Positions 8,136-18,122 are shown, counted from the first letter of the stretch. The stretch: DNA of 64,000 nucleotides from Psychrobacter jeotgali (GCF_904846315.1 NZ_CAJHAF010000001.1:2480001-2544000); one strand, 5' to 3'. Notes: generated by a model not told the origin, from the sequence alone. Program-made: numbers and translations.

Positions 8136-9830
8136 TTACCTTGTATCCGTTTTTACAGCGGTTAGTAAACTGCGCGCATGATCACGAGTAACCTCAGTTA
8201 TCGTTACCCCGCCTGACATCCGTGCCAGCTCATCGATTTGGTCATCTTGAGTTAAAATAACTAGCTCACTTTGAGTCTGTTCATGATGGTACTTTTGAAC
8301 CAAAATATGCTGATGAGCCTGCGCCGCTACTTGTGCTTGATGGGTAATTGCTAATAACTGCTGGGTGTGACCAAGTGTGCGCAGTAGCTCACCAACCACT
8401 TGCGCCGTACCGCCACTAATACCCACATCGACTTCATCAAAGACCAGCAGAGGCTTGGCGGCGTTATTATCAGCATTGGTCGCTTGCAGTACTTGCATAA
8501 CTAAAGCCATACGGGAGAGCTCGCCGCCCGAAGCTATCTTATGCAAAGGCTGCATGGGCATGCCTACGTTGGCGCTAAATAACAGATCGATATCAAAGCA
8601 GCCTTGGGCGTTATAAAGGCTAAGGTCGCTCTTTTTGGTAAAGACAAACTCACAACGGGCGTTAGGCAAGGCTAGAGGTTGCAGCTGCGCAATTAGTTGT
8701 TCGCTAATAATAGGCGCCGCCTGCATACGTTTATCATTAAGCTCATTAGCCAACTGTAGATAATCCTGCCATGCTTGCTCAATTTGAGCCGCCAATACAT
8801 CGCTACTCGGCTGGTTTTGTAATTGTTCTAATTGTTGTTGCCAAGCCTGCGCTTCAACAATTAGATCACCTGCCGGCAGGCTGTGCTTACGTGATAAGCG
8901 GTGACCCAAACTAATCAGGCTATCAAGCTCTTGTAGACGCTGAGGGTCAGGCAGTTGTTGTTCAGCGTAATCGGAGAGTAGAGCCGTCGCCTCAGTAATT
9001 TGCTGCTGTGCTAGATGCAGTTGCTCAGAAGCTTGCCCAAAGGTTTGACTAACACTCACTTGTTGATCACACAGCTTAATCGCTTGACCGAGTAAGCTCA
9101 TTACATCAGGCTCATCAGTATCGTTATCGAGCAAATGCAAACTATGGCTGGCCTCTTGCATCAAGGCTTCAATATTGGACAGCTCCTGGTGTTCAGCTTC
9201 AATATCGTGATAATCCACTTCTAATAAAGGTGCAATATCGGCCAGCTGGCTTTGTAACAGCTCAATCCGATCTTGGCGTTGGGCTTCACGGCTCGCCATT
9301 TCATCTGCTTGACGTCTGAGCTGCTGATACTGCTGATAATGGCTGGCTGTTTGGGTCGCTAGTGACGTTATCTGCGCCATTTCATCTAACCATTGCACCA
9401 CGAACTGCGGTTTTAATAGCGCTTGCTGAGCATGCTGGCTATGAATATTAACCAGTAGGCTACCTAAACTTTTGAGCTCGGCTAAGCTGACGGGGGTGCC
9501 ATTGAGCCACGCTTTTGAGCGGCCGCTACTACTTAGCTGACGGCGGATGAGGACTTCGGGCTCTTCCAAATCGCGCTCATGCTCAGCAAACCAATCTTGC
9601 ACTACTATATTATCGGTGACATCAAACTGCGCATAGATATCCGCATGATCAGAGCCGTGTCTGACCATAGCGCTGTCAGCTCGTTCTCCTGCGCACAGGG
9701 ATAGCGCATCAAGGAGTAGCGATTTGCCCGCACCGGTCTCGCCAGTAATAACGTTAAAGCCTTCAGCAAAGCTCAGCTCATGCTGATCAATAAGGGCAAA
9801 TTGGTATAAGGTTAATGATAACAGCATCAA
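8136..9830 (-). CDS. recN: DNA repair protein RecN
   Basis: SMC-like ATPase for double-strand break repair. 564 residues (usual about 555). Walker A GETGAGKS is at residues 30-37 in the RF-type N-terminal lobe. A long central coiled coil (about 150-370) is rich in Gln and Leu. The C-terminal lobe carries the signature ASGGELSRMALVMQ and Walker B PLLVFDEVDVGISGGTA. Start chosen: MMLLSLTLYQFALID, which matches the family's N-terminus. The gene is transcribed alone. No LexA box was confidently seen in the 425-bp upstream region, although RecN is commonly SOS-induced. Confidence 0.95.
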   Translation of the reverse strand: MMLLSLTLYQFALIDQHELSFAEGFNVITGETGAGKSLLLDALSLCAGERADSAMVRHGSDHADIYAQFDVTDNIVVQDWFAEHERDLEEPEVLIRRQLSSSGRSKAWLNGTPVSLAELKSLGSLLVNIHSQHAQQALLKPQFVVQWLDEMAQITSLATQTASHYQQYQQLRRQADEMASREAQRQDRIELLQSQLADIAPLLEVDYHDIEAEHQELSNIEALMQEASHSLHLLDNDTDEPDVMSLLGQAIKLCDQQVSVSQTFGQASEQLHLAQQQITEATALLSDYAEQQLPDPQRLQELDSLISLGHRLSRKHSLPAGDLIVEAQAWQQQLEQLQNQPSSDVLAAQIEQAWQDYLQLANELNDKRMQAAPIISEQLIAQLQPLALPNARCEFVFTKKSDLSLYNAQGCFDIDLLFSANVGMPMQPLHKIASGGELSRMALVMQVLQATNADNNAAKPLLVFDEVDVGISGGTAQVVGELLRTLGHTQQLLAITHQAQVAAQAHQHILVQKYHHEQTQSELVILTQDDQIDELARMSGGVTITEVTRDHARSLLTAVKTDTR

Positions 9831-10255
9831 AGCCTCTCATGGCATATAGTTTATGTCAGACAGATATTATCTATATAATGGTTCATAATAGACTAGGTTA
9901 GATTGCAAATGAAATAAAGATATGTTGTAGACTACATTTTTTTTGGCGGTAACGGTTTAATATGATTTTCAGTGTCGCTGTAACAAACTTTATAGATATA
10001 ATGTGGTAGCATAATCTTACCTAATTCTAATAACCTGCCATGATAACTACACATTTTAGCTTATAATTTGATGAACAAATGTTATCATAGACTAAGGTTT
10101 CTTAGTGAAATAGGTCGTTAATTCAAGCATTTAAATGCAGTCGTTAAGATGACAGATGTTTCAAAAAAACCTAATAAAATAGGTCAAACATCACATAAAA
10201 TAGAAGAGTCTCTTATTTTTTAGTTTAGCAGTAATTATTTGATAAGGAAGCCACT
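9831..10255. other. Divergent intergenic region recN / ppnP
   Basis: About 425 bp of AT-rich sequence between the divergent recN and ppnP genes, which must carry both promoters. I see no convincing open reading frame, RNA gene or strong palindrome. AGGAAG at 10244-10249 is the ribosome site of ppnP. Confidence 0.5.
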
Positions 10256-10591
10256 ATGCCAGCGGCACAATTTAACAATGTAACCGTTAATGCTCAAGCG
10301 ACAATATCTTATGATGGACGCTGTTCAAGTCATACCATCATGTTCGAAGATGGTCGTCATAAAACTTTGGGCATTATCTTACCGTGTGATAGTACTATCG
10401 AGCAATATCATTTTAGTACTAATACCTCTGAGCGTATTGAGATTATCAGCGGCGATTGTGAGGTCAAAATAAACGGTGACGAAGAGTTTAGCTATTACCG
10501 TACGGGTCAGTCGTTTGTAGTCGAGGGCAATAGTAGCTTCAATCTGCGTACTGAAGAGATTGTGCAATATATCTGCCATTTGGAAGGCTAA
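10256..10591 (+). CDS. ppnP: Pyrimidine/purine nucleoside phosphorylase PpnP (DUF1255)
   Basis: Small cupin-fold enzyme that phosphorolyses several nucleosides to base plus ribose 1-phosphate. 111 residues (E. coli 94), with a slightly longer N-terminus. The family pattern is recognisable: FNNVTVNAQATISYDGRCSS, then KTLGIILPC, RIEIISGDCEVKI, and the C-terminal SFVVEGNSSFNLRTEEIVQY. Monocistronic, with a GATAAGGAAG ribosome site and an intrinsic terminator downstream. Confidence 0.88.
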   Translation: MPAAQFNNVTVNAQATISYDGRCSSHTIMFEDGRHKTLGIILPCDSTIEQYHFSTNTSERIEIISGDCEVKINGDEEFSYYRTGQSFVVEGNSSFNLRTEEIVQYICHLEG

Positions 10592-10650
10592 TATCTTCCA
10601 TGCTTATGTTAAAGTCATCAACATACATAGCATTAAGTATTCAGATCATT

Positions 10651-10694
10651 AAGAAACAAATAATATCGTACTGATTTTATTTGTTTCTTTTTTT
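10651..10694 (+). terminator. Intrinsic terminator after ppnP
   Basis: AAGAAACAAAT paired with ATTTGTTTCTT across an 18-22 base loop, followed by a T-rich run. Low GC stem but an extended run of U. Confidence 0.7.
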
Positions 10695-10755
10695 ATTTAG
10701 ATATCCTTTGAGAAATACTATTCCATACTCTTCATCTTAGATAGGCAGTACTATT

Positions 10756-11526
10756 ATGGCAAAGCCCAGCTACTTTTATGGCATTCATGCCATCGACGCA
10801 TTACTAAAGTATCGTCCCCTTGATGCTCTGAGCTTATTTGTACAGCAGGGCCGTGAAGGCGATAGTCACGTAAAAGATATTATCGATCAAGCTCAGCAAA
10901 ACGGGATAAGTATCCAGCCTACCCAAAAAGATAAGCTGACCCAACTGTGTGGCAGTCCGCAGCATCAAGGAGTAGTGGTACACGGCAGACCTTTAAGCTT
11001 CGCTGATGAAGCTCTATTAGATACTTTAAGTGCGCAAGATCACTGTTTATTATTAGTTTTAGACCAAATCACCGATGCCCATAACTTTGGCGCTTGTTTA
11101 CGCACGGCAGTAGCTATGGGGGTAGATGCCGTCATTTGCCCTAAACACCACGCTGCCAGCCTGACTCCAACCGTCGCTAAGGTCTCAGTAGGTGCCGCTG
11201 AGATGATGCCTATTATTAGCGTGACTAATTTAGCGCGCACTTTAGCGCAGATCAAAAGTGCAGGAGTGTTTGTGTTTGGCACGGCATTGGACGCGACGGC
11301 AAAGCCGATACATGCCGCTGACTTGACTGGCAAAACAGCCATTATCATGGGCTCTGAGGGTGAAGGTATGCGCCGCTTGACGCTTGAGAGCTGTGATGAG
11401 CTGGTTTATATTCCCATGTCTGGTAATGAACATGGGAACTTACAGAGCTTAAATGTCAGTGTTGCTACCGGTATGGCACTATATGAAGTTAATCGGCAGC
11501 GTACTTTAGCTGCTGGGCAAGTGTAA
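10756..11526 (+). CDS. rlmB: 23S rRNA (guanosine-2'-O)-methyltransferase RlmB
   Basis: SpoU/TrmH-family enzyme that 2'-O-methylates G2251 in the 23S rRNA P loop. 256 residues (E. coli 243). The N-terminal L30e-like substrate-binding domain (about 1-80) starts with YFYGIHAIDALL. The SPOUT domain shows motif 1 LVLDQITDAHNFGACLRTA, motif 2 IIMGSEGEGMRRLT and motif 3 IPMSGNEHGNLQSLNVSVA, which form the trefoil knot. Its 3' end overlaps that of coaE on the opposite strand by 38 bp. Confidence 0.94.
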   Translation: MAKPSYFYGIHAIDALLKYRPLDALSLFVQQGREGDSHVKDIIDQAQQNGISIQPTQKDKLTQLCGSPQHQGVVVHGRPLSFADEALLDTLSAQDHCLLLVLDQITDAHNFGACLRTAVAMGVDAVICPKHHAASLTPTVAKVSVGAAEMMPIISVTNLARTLAQIKSAGVFVFGTALDATAKPIHAADLTGKTAIIMGSEGEGMRRLTLESCDELVYIPMSGNEHGNLQSLNVSVATGMALYEVNRQRTLAAGQV

Positions 11527-12235
11527 GGTAGTTTTGATGCAGTGGCTCTAACTGTTTATGTAGAGCCGCCAAATCATCCTCATTGACTACCACATCATCA
11601 GCATGACGATTACGCTCAGCGCGAGCAAGCTGGTTGACCATAATAGCCTTAATCTTTGTCACACTTTGATCATCTCGGCGGCTGGCGCGCTCAAGTTGGG
11701 TTTTTTCACTGGCGTCAATGACTAAGATGCGCTGACACAGATTAGCCAAACCCGCTTCGGCAGCTTCAATCAATAAAGGCGCTGATAAGACAGCATAGGA
11801 GGATGTGCTTGCGGCCAATTGATTCTTTGCCGCTTCACGAATAGCAGGATGGGTAATCGCTTCAAGCTCGATAAGAGCTTCTGGATGGGTAAAGACATGC
11901 TGCCTTACCGCCGCACGGTCCATATTGCCTGCCGAGTTAACCGCCCAATCACCAAATTTCTTTTGAATCTTACGTAGAGTGGCACTACCTTTTGCTACCA
12001 CCTCATGAGCAATTACATCGGCATCTATAATATCTATCCCTTGTTCAGCGAACCATTCAGTAGCAGCAGACTTACCGCTACCGATTCCGCCTGTCAGTCC
12101 TACTACCAGCCGTTTGCTTTTACGAATGTTTATTTTTTGCGGCGGCTGCATGTGGTCATATCCTGGCTGAGAATTAGACTGGGGATTAGACTGAATAACT
12201 GATTGATCTTTTTTTGATGAATGATTTATAGACAT
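11489..12235 (-). CDS. coaE: Dephospho-CoA kinase CoaE
   Basis: Last step of coenzyme A synthesis (ATP-dependent 3'-phosphorylation of dephospho-CoA). P-loop VVGLTGGIGSGKSAATEWFA; IDADVIAHEVVAKG and the ITHPAIREA segment are also family marks. From the ATG at 12235 the protein is 248 residues, with about 41 residues ahead of the P-loop domain. The inner ATG at 12151 has an AGGA site 9 bp upstream and gives 220 residues, nearer the family's usual 200-210, so the true start may be there. It is the last gene of the pilB-pilC-pilD-coaE block, an order conserved in many gammaproteobacteria. Confidence 0.93.
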   Translation of the reverse strand: MSINHSSKKDQSVIQSNPQSNSQPGYDHMQPPQKINIRKSKRLVVGLTGGIGSGKSAATEWFAEQGIDIIDADVIAHEVVAKGSATLRKIQKKFGDWAVNSAGNMDRAAVRQHVFTHPEALIELEAITHPAIREAAKNQLAASTSSYAVLSAPLLIEAAEAGLANLCQRILVIDASEKTQLERASRRDDQSVTKIKAIMVNQLARAERNRHADDVVVNEDDLAALHKQLEPLHQNYLTLAQQLKYAAD

Positions 12236-12653
12236 AAGAGCGACTTATTTAGCTGATAAAGTAACAAGGATATAAAGAGTATAAAGGTTAATAGCTGATT
12301 CAATAATTAGTAAACCACAAACTAGCTAATCAGTAACTAGCTTAGACCACTACTTAGTAGGAATGGCGAATAAAGAAATACCTTTTTATAGGAAGAAGCA
12401 GCATAAAAGGCAGTATCTTAAACGCAGTATTTCGAAATCAGCCCTCTACGGCCACTAATTTTAACATTTAATAGTAGACTTTAGGCTGATTGTTTAGCTT
12501 AATACTTGGGATAGATATTATTGTGGTCATTGCTTTACTAGATTGTAAATTAACCTTGGCGGGATTAAGTTGAGAGCTGGCTGTTAATTTTTACACGTTT
12601 ATTTTAATATTACTGAGATTGATTTGATCCAGTAGCTCAGCAGCAATATTAGT
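12236..12653. other. Intergenic region between coaE and pilD
   Basis: 418 bp, AT-rich, no credible gene. It separates pilD from coaE (both minus) by more than usual. I see short repeats of 'agtaaac' and 'agctaa' but no terminator or RNA gene. Confidence 0.45.
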
Positions 12654-13556
12654 CTATACATACATTCCTAAATACCAATCGATAATAGAAGGACCATATA
12701 GCAAAGCAATGATACCCGCTATAGCGATATAAGGGCCAAAGGCAAAAGGTTTGCTCTCGCCTTGTCTTTTCAACAAAAAAATACCGACTATAGAACCAAG
12801 TAAAGAAGATAGTAAAATAATTAAAGGTAGCATCATAGGGCCAAGCCAAGCGCCTAGCACCGCTAACAGCTTAAAGTCGCCTTGTCCCATACCGTGCTTT
12901 TTGGTGATGAGATAAAAAATTTTCACCACTACCCATAGCGATAAAAATCCGAGTAATAATCCCCAAATGGACTGGGTTGGCGATACAAACCAGCCTTGTG
13001 AGTTCACTGCTAACCCTAAACCTGCTAGTGGAAAAGTGAGTTTATCAGGTAGCAGCTGGGTATCAAAATCGATGCCAGTCAGCGCAATCAATGTCCATAC
13101 TAGTACTAGCGCAGATAATCCAGCAGCGCTCACCCCAAAGTGATAAATGACCAGCGCCGAGAGCAGCGCCGTTACCAATTCAACCATAGGGTAGCGCATA
13201 CTAATAGCCGCTTTACAATCTGAGCAGCGGCCACGCAAAATAAACCAGCTGAGCAAGGGAATATTCTCGTACCAGTTAATTTTATGAGCGCAGTGCGGAC
13301 AGCGTGAGGCCGGCTTACTTAAAGTAATAGGTCTATCTTTGGCAACACTAGCCGTCAAGATCTTAGTATGCTCGCCAGCTATATCTGGCTGTGCTGCTAA
13401 AAACTGACTACACTCTTGCCGCCAAGCATAGTGCATCATCAGCGGCAGACGGTGAATGACAACGTTCAAAAAACTACCTATACACAGCCCCAATAACGCA
13501 AATACCACTAGCGCTACTGTCAGGTTGCTTTGTAATAACTCTATAAATTGCATCAA
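12654..13556 (-). CDS. pilD: Prepilin peptidase / N-methyltransferase PilD
   Basis: Inner-membrane aspartic protease that cleaves and N-methylates type IV prepilins and type II secretion pseudopilins. 300 residues. The N-terminal cytosolic domain has two zinc-binding pairs, CPHC (residues 86-89) and CSDC (111-114). About eight membrane helices follow. Catalytic aspartates lie in GIDFDTQLLPD (161-171) and in the GxGD motif GQGD (224-227). Full length, with both enzymatic halves. It follows pilC by 88 bp. Confidence 0.95.
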   Translation of the reverse strand: MMQFIELLQSNLTVALVVFALLGLCIGSFLNVVIHRLPLMMHYAWRQECSQFLAAQPDIAGEHTKILTASVAKDRPITLSKPASRCPHCAHKINWYENIPLLSWFILRGRCSDCKAAISMRYPMVELVTALLSALVIYHFGVSAAGLSALVLVWTLIALTGIDFDTQLLPDKLTFPLAGLGLAVNSQGWFVSPTQSIWGLLLGFLSLWVVVKIFYLITKKHGMGQGDFKLLAVLGAWLGPMMLPLIILLSSLLGSIVGIFLLKRQGESKPFAFGPYIAIAGIIALLYGPSIIDWYLGMYV

Positions 13557-13644
13557 GTGACTGCCCTAAATTGCTTATCTCTAAAGACTTGTTTCTAAAG
13601 TGCTTATTTAAGATGATTGCTCTAAAACTTTTGGATTAAACAGC

Positions 13645-14874
13645 TTACCCTACAACAGAGCCCATTTGGAAAATAGGTAGATACATGGCGATTACTAAGC
13701 CACCAACGAGTACCCCGAGTACGGCCATAATCAACGGTTCCATCAAGCTCGTCAAGCCATCGACCGCATTATCAACCTCGTTCTCATAATAGACCGCTAC
13801 CTTATCTAGCATCTCCTCCAAGCTTCCTGATTCTTCGCCGATACCCACCATTTGAATAGCCATGCTTGGGAACAGATTGGTTGAGCGCATCGAAAACTGT
13901 AATTGTTGACCGGTTGATACATCGTTTTTAATTTGCTGGGTAGCATTATAGAACACTACGTTGTTGGTCGCACCGGCAGTAGAGTCTAGTGCGTCAATCA
14001 GCGGTACACCGGCGGCAAAGGTAGTAGACAGCGTACGCGAGAAGCGTGCAACTACTGCCTGATAAGCTATCTTGCCGAATATCGGAGTTTTTAACACCGC
14101 ACGATCTAAAAAGTCCCGAAACTTTTTGGAGCGCTTTTTTGCTTCAGAGAAGCCAATAACCGCCGCTCCAATCGCAATAATTAAAATAAACCACCAAGAC
14201 TGCATCCACTCGGACATTCCTACGACCATTTGAGTAAAGGCGGGCAGCTCGGCACCAAATGACTCAAACAAGTCAGAGAATACAGGCACGACCTTAATTA
14301 ACAGAATAATAGTCACGATAATTGCCACAACGATAACTGCTATCGGATATTTCATTGCTTTTTTAATTTTAGCTTTGAGTAACTCGCTTTTCTCTTTATA
14401 AGTCGCTACCCGCTCAAGCATGACTTCAAGCGCTCCTGATTGCTCACCAGAGTCGACTAGCGAGCAGAATAAATCATCAAAATAACGCGGATGTTTACGC
14501 AGGGCAGAGGCAAAGGTGCCGCCCGCTTCGATGTCGGCTTTGATCTGTAGCACCAGCTCTTTCATACTTGGATTGTCTAAAGAGTCAGCGACAATCTCAA
14601 AGGACTGGGTAAGAGGGACGCCAGCCTTCATCATGGTTGCCAATTGACGAGAAAAAATAGCAATATCTATAGGTTTAATAGGTTTTTTAAAGGTAAATAA
14701 CGGTTTGGGCTTTTTCTTAATGCTTTTGACCGTAATACCTTGTTTGCGCAAAGTTGCTTTTGCTAGCTCTAAACTGCGGCTAGTGGTTTCGCCCTTAATC
14801 TTCTGTCCACGTCGATTGACCCCGTCGTAAACAAAGTCTAGTAGCATATCAGTCTTGGTTTTAGCTCTTGCCAT
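13645..14874 (-). CDS. pilC: Type IV pilus inner-membrane platform protein PilC
   Basis: Polytopic platform on which PilB/PilT motors act. 409 residues, two tandem T2SF domains (about 70-195 and 275-398) with three hydrophobic helices (about 175-195, 225-245 and 380-402). Family marks: FSRQLATMMKAGVPLTQSFE, LVDSGEQSGALEVML, and the duplicate FSRTLSTTFAAGVPLIDAL / VGIGEESGSLEEMLDKVA. The N-terminal FVYDGVNRRGQKIKGE segment is also typical. It lies between pilB and pilD. Confidence 0.95.
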   Translation of the reverse strand: MARAKTKTDMLLDFVYDGVNRRGQKIKGETTSRSLELAKATLRKQGITVKSIKKKPKPLFTFKKPIKPIDIAIFSRQLATMMKAGVPLTQSFEIVADSLDNPSMKELVLQIKADIEAGGTFASALRKHPRYFDDLFCSLVDSGEQSGALEVMLERVATYKEKSELLKAKIKKAMKYPIAVIVVAIIVTIILLIKVVPVFSDLFESFGAELPAFTQMVVGMSEWMQSWWFILIIAIGAAVIGFSEAKKRSKKFRDFLDRAVLKTPIFGKIAYQAVVARFSRTLSTTFAAGVPLIDALDSTAGATNNVVFYNATQQIKNDVSTGQQLQFSMRSTNLFPSMAIQMVGIGEESGSLEEMLDKVAVYYENEVDNAVDGLTSLMEPLIMAVLGVLVGGLVIAMYLPIFQMGSVVG

Positions 14875-15008
14875 TTTTTTACCCTCAAAGTAGGTGTTAC
14901 AAACCTAGTAAAACTCATTAGGATGGATATAAAGTTAAGTGATTAATTACCGTGTTTTCTTAGATAGATTATCAGTCGTTATAGTTAACATCCTTTAAAA
15001 TTGGTATA

Positions 15009-15084
15009 GTGCTGCTGGTATCAATTTTGCGTAGCCTCTGTCGGCGTAGGCACAGCACGCAAGTAAAATTAATACCAGTAGCAC
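15009..15084. repeat. Palindromic dispersed repeat, copy 1 (REP/MITE-like, non-coding)
   Basis: Imperfect terminal arms GTGCTGCTGGTATCAATTTT (15009-15028) and, on the other strand, GTGCTACTGGTATTAATTTT (15065-15084) differ at 2 of 20 positions. The core 15029-15070 recurs in inverted orientation at 48577-48618 with 3 mismatches in 42. It lies in the 267-bp gap between pilB and pilC. No open reading frame is present. Confidence 0.82.
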
Positions 15085-15141
15085 AGATCACAAAGTGTGC
15101 CGACTTTATTTAGGATTGACTATATATGCATACTTTTGAAG

Positions 15142-16851
15142 CTATTCTGAGGTGACGCGCATCATCTCCTGAATGCTGGTAACGCCTTGTAATACTTTTA
15201 TAATTCCCGAGCGCCGCAAATCTCGAAAACCGTTTTTCACAGCGGCATCTTTAATATCCATAGCATTACCATCTTCCATAATGATCCGTGAGATATCTTG
15301 ATTAACTTTCATGACTTCATAGACCCCAACTCGACCTTTGTAGCCTTCACGGCATTCATTACAACCTACGGGCTCATAGATCGTACTCTCTGGATGGTCC
15401 AAATCTTCATCGGTAAAACCCAGCTCAATGAGGCTTTGACGCGGCACATCAATAGTTTTTTTGCAGTTTTTGCACAGGCGTCTAGCCAAGCGTTGAGCGA
15501 TAACCAGATTTACAGAAGTGGCAATATTAAAAGAGGCGACCCCCATATTACGCAGACGAGTTAGGGTCTCAGGAGCAGAGTTGGTGTGCAAGGTTGAGAG
15601 TACCATGTGACCGGTTTGCGCCGCCTTGATGGCGATCTCTGCGGTTTCAAGATCACGAATCTCACCGACCATCACAATATCAGGGTCTTGGCGCAGGAAC
15701 GATTTCAGCGCATTGGCAAAGGTGAGACCGACCTTTTGATTGACATTAACTTGATTGATACCTTCAAGGTTAATCTCGACCGGGTCTTCAGCAGTCGAGA
15801 TATTGGTCTGCCCGGTGTTAAGAATATTAACCCCAGTATAGAGTGACACGGTTTTACCTGAGCCCGTAGGGCCGGTGATCAGCAGCATACCTTGCGGCTT
15901 GTGCAGCGCCTCTAAGAACATCTCGCGTTGATCAGGCTCATACCCAAGCGCGTCAATCCCTAGCATGGCTGAAGAGGGGTCTAAAATACGCAGTACAATC
16001 TTTTCGCCAAATAATGTCGGCAGCGAGTTGACTCGAAAGTCGATGGCTTTATTTTTAGAGAGCTTGAGTTTGATGCGACCATCTTGCGGGACACGGCGCT
16101 CAGATATATCCATTTGGGACATGACTTTAAGGCGGGCTGCTATTTTGCTGGCAAGCTGCACAGGCGGGCTAGCCATTTTTTCCATGACCCCATCCACCCG
16201 AAAGCGTACTCGATAAGACTTTTCATAAGGCTCAAAATGCAGATCTGAGGCGCCCATACGAATGGCGTCAACCAGCATTTTATTGACAAACTTGACCACG
16301 GGCGCCTCATCCACACTAGTGGTCAGAGTAGTTTCGCCATCTTCTTCATCACTGTCTTCAAATTCAATATTTAAATCATTGTCAGCGAAACCACCGAAGC
16401 TTTGCATGGTATCGGCATATACACTATCAATGCGTCTTTTAAGTTTGCTTTCTTCTACCACTACTGTTTCGACAGAGAGCCTAGAATTAAAAGCTATAGC
16501 ATCAATAGCATCGATACGGGTAGGATCACTCAGCGCCACAAATAGGCGCTGACCACGCTTAAAGATGGGTAGGGCATTAAACTTACGTACGATTTTTTCG
16601 TCAACCAATTCTTTAGGAATAACCTCACTATTAAGAACATCAAGATCAAAGAAGGGATCACCAAAGGATTGCGATAGTAGTTTTGCTAATGCATAGGCAT
16701 CGGCCATTTTATTACTGATTAAATAACTCACCAGTCCTATTTGTTGCTGCTGCGATTCCGCTTGCGCCGTTTGCATATTTGCTTCACTAACGATACCTGC
16801 AGTAATCAGCTGCTGCGCTAGACTACCAAACTTATTGACTGCGGTAGGCAT
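15142..16851 (-). CDS. pilB: Type IV pilus assembly ATPase PilB
   Basis: Cytoplasmic hexameric ATPase that powers pilus extension. 569 residues, the standard length. N-terminal MshEN-type domain (about 10-145), then an N2 domain, and the C-terminal RecA-like ATPase. Walker A GPTGSGKTVSLY is at about 322-333, the Asp box is ISTAEDPVEI, Walker B is DPDIVMVGEIRDLETAEIA and the His box is MVLSTLHTNSAPE. The zinc-binding tetracysteine is complete (CKNC ... CNEC followed by REGYKGRVGVYE). It is first in the pilB-pilC-pilD order, but a 267-bp gap holding a palindromic repeat precedes pilC. Confidence 0.95.
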   Translation of the reverse strand: MPTAVNKFGSLAQQLITAGIVSEANMQTAQAESQQQQIGLVSYLISNKMADAYALAKLLSQSFGDPFFDLDVLNSEVIPKELVDEKIVRKFNALPIFKRGQRLFVALSDPTRIDAIDAIAFNSRLSVETVVVEESKLKRRIDSVYADTMQSFGGFADNDLNIEFEDSDEEDGETTLTTSVDEAPVVKFVNKMLVDAIRMGASDLHFEPYEKSYRVRFRVDGVMEKMASPPVQLASKIAARLKVMSQMDISERRVPQDGRIKLKLSKNKAIDFRVNSLPTLFGEKIVLRILDPSSAMLGIDALGYEPDQREMFLEALHKPQGMLLITGPTGSGKTVSLYTGVNILNTGQTNISTAEDPVEINLEGINQVNVNQKVGLTFANALKSFLRQDPDIVMVGEIRDLETAEIAIKAAQTGHMVLSTLHTNSAPETLTRLRNMGVASFNIATSVNLVIAQRLARRLCKNCKKTIDVPRQSLIELGFTDEDLDHPESTIYEPVGCNECREGYKGRVGVYEVMKVNQDISRIIMEDGNAMDIKDAAVKNGFRDLRRSGIIKVLQGVTSIQEMMRVTSE

Positions 16852-17231
16852 AAACCCTTCTCCTTGCTGCTCGCTATGCTAGTAGATAGTTGATATATAA
16901 AGGATTTTTGCAAAATTTTTAGGCAAAAACTTTGATTTATCTACCAAAAATATACCTGTCTAGAGTAATTAAAATCTTAAAATTATGCTAAAAACATGCA
17001 AGAATCATGACAGTTTGAGGGAGTGAGAGGGTGATATAGAGGTATTAAGTTTATTAAAGTAAACTTATTGGGCTTTTTTTGCGTCAAATAGATTTGGATA
17101 ATGATTTAGCTCTGAATTAGCATTATTTATAATGAAGGGTTGCGTATTATCCCTACTATAGCAGTGGCTAAATATTTGCTATACTTGCGCCGATATTAGC
17201 CAAAATGGCACTGATCAAAGACAAAAGGTAG
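16852..17231. other. Divergent intergenic region pilB / tpiA
   Basis: 380 bp between divergent genes, carrying both promoters. A hairpin AAGTTTA/TAAACTT at 17047-17066 is followed by a T-run at 17073-17080 and could be a weak terminator, but no gene feeds it. TATACT at 17180-17185 is a possible -10 for tpiA. No open frame of interest. Confidence 0.4.
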
Positions 17232-18041
17232 ATGAGAATGCAAGCTTGGGTAATTGGAAATTGGAAACAGAATCCAGCCACTACTAATGAAGTTAATGAG
17301 TTGATAGACTCGTTATTGTCCGCAATAGATGAGCGTAGTAATGATCTTAATCCTGATATCTGCCAATTAATGGTAGCGCCAACCGCTATTCATTTAGCAG
17401 CAGTCAGTGCGCGCTTGCAGCAGACCCCGCTACTTTGTGCAGCGCAAGATATCAGCGCTCATAGTGGGACTACGGGTGCTTATACTGGTGATTGTTCAGC
17501 TCAGCAAATGGCTGATGCGGGCGCCTCTTGGACGCTGCTTGGTCACTCAGAGCGCCGGCAGTATCATCAAGAGTCAGCTGATGAGTTACTACAAAAGCTC
17601 ACTCATGCGCAGGCGCAACAACTGGGCGTGATATTTTGTATCGGCGAAACCCAAGCTCAATACGATGCCAAGCAAACTCTTGAGGTGTTGAACGAACAAT
17701 TAGCAGTGATAAAAGAGCTATTAACTCAACAACCAAAGCTTGTAAAGACTATAGCTGAGCGCCTTATTATTGCTTATGAACCCGTTTGGGCAATCGGCAC
17801 CGGTAAAGTTCCTACGGTTAGCGAGGTAAGCGCCACTCACGAGCATATCAAGCAAACTGTTGCAAGTTTTGCTGATGAATTGCCCGAGATTACCGTATTA
17901 TATGGCGGTAGCGTCAATACTGATAATGCCGATAGCTTTGCAGCAAGCCCTATGATCGACGGCGCATTGGTAGGCGGCGCTTCTCTAAAAGCAGAGAGTT
18001 TTTTGACTATTGCTTCAGCTTTTAGCCGCGCTAAAGCTTAA
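17232..18041 (+). CDS. tpiA: Triosephosphate isomerase TpiA
   Basis: Glycolytic interconversion of dihydroxyacetone phosphate and glyceraldehyde 3-phosphate. 269 residues, full length. Catalytic residues are visible: Lys in GNWKQN (residue 13), His in [11 protein letters not shown] and Glu in [13 protein letters not shown]. The phosphate-binding GGSVN and VGGASL segments are present. Two in-frame ATG codons lie six bases apart. The second (17238) has AAGG at a better distance of about 9 bp and may be the true start. It precedes secG, a common order. Confidence 0.96.
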   Translation: MRMQAWVIGNWKQNPATTNEVNELIDSLLSAIDERSNDLNPDICQLMVAPTAIHLAAVSARLQQTPLLCAAQDISAHSGTTGAYTGDCSAQQMADAGASWTLLGHSERRQYHQESADELLQKLTHAQAQQLGVIFCIGETQAQYDAKQTLEVLNEQLAVIKELLTQQPKLVKTIAERLIIAYEPVWAIGTGKVPTVSEVSATHEHIKQTVASFADELPEITVLYGGSVNTDNADSFAASPMIDGALVGGASLKAESFLTIASAFSRAKA

Positions 18042-18093
18042 AACCTAACGATAGCTGTGCTATAACAAGCACTTAGATCTATCGTCAGTAGAT

Positions 18094-18122
18094 TTAACAC
18101 TGCACTTGTAATCGTGTACAAT
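18094..18122 (+). promoter_or_regulatory. Candidate sigma-70 promoter upstream of secG
   Basis: TTAACA (18094-18099) and TACAAT (18117-18122), separated by 17 bp, lie about 130 bp ahead of the secG start in the tpiA-secG gap. Each hexamer differs from consensus at one position. Confidence 0.55.
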
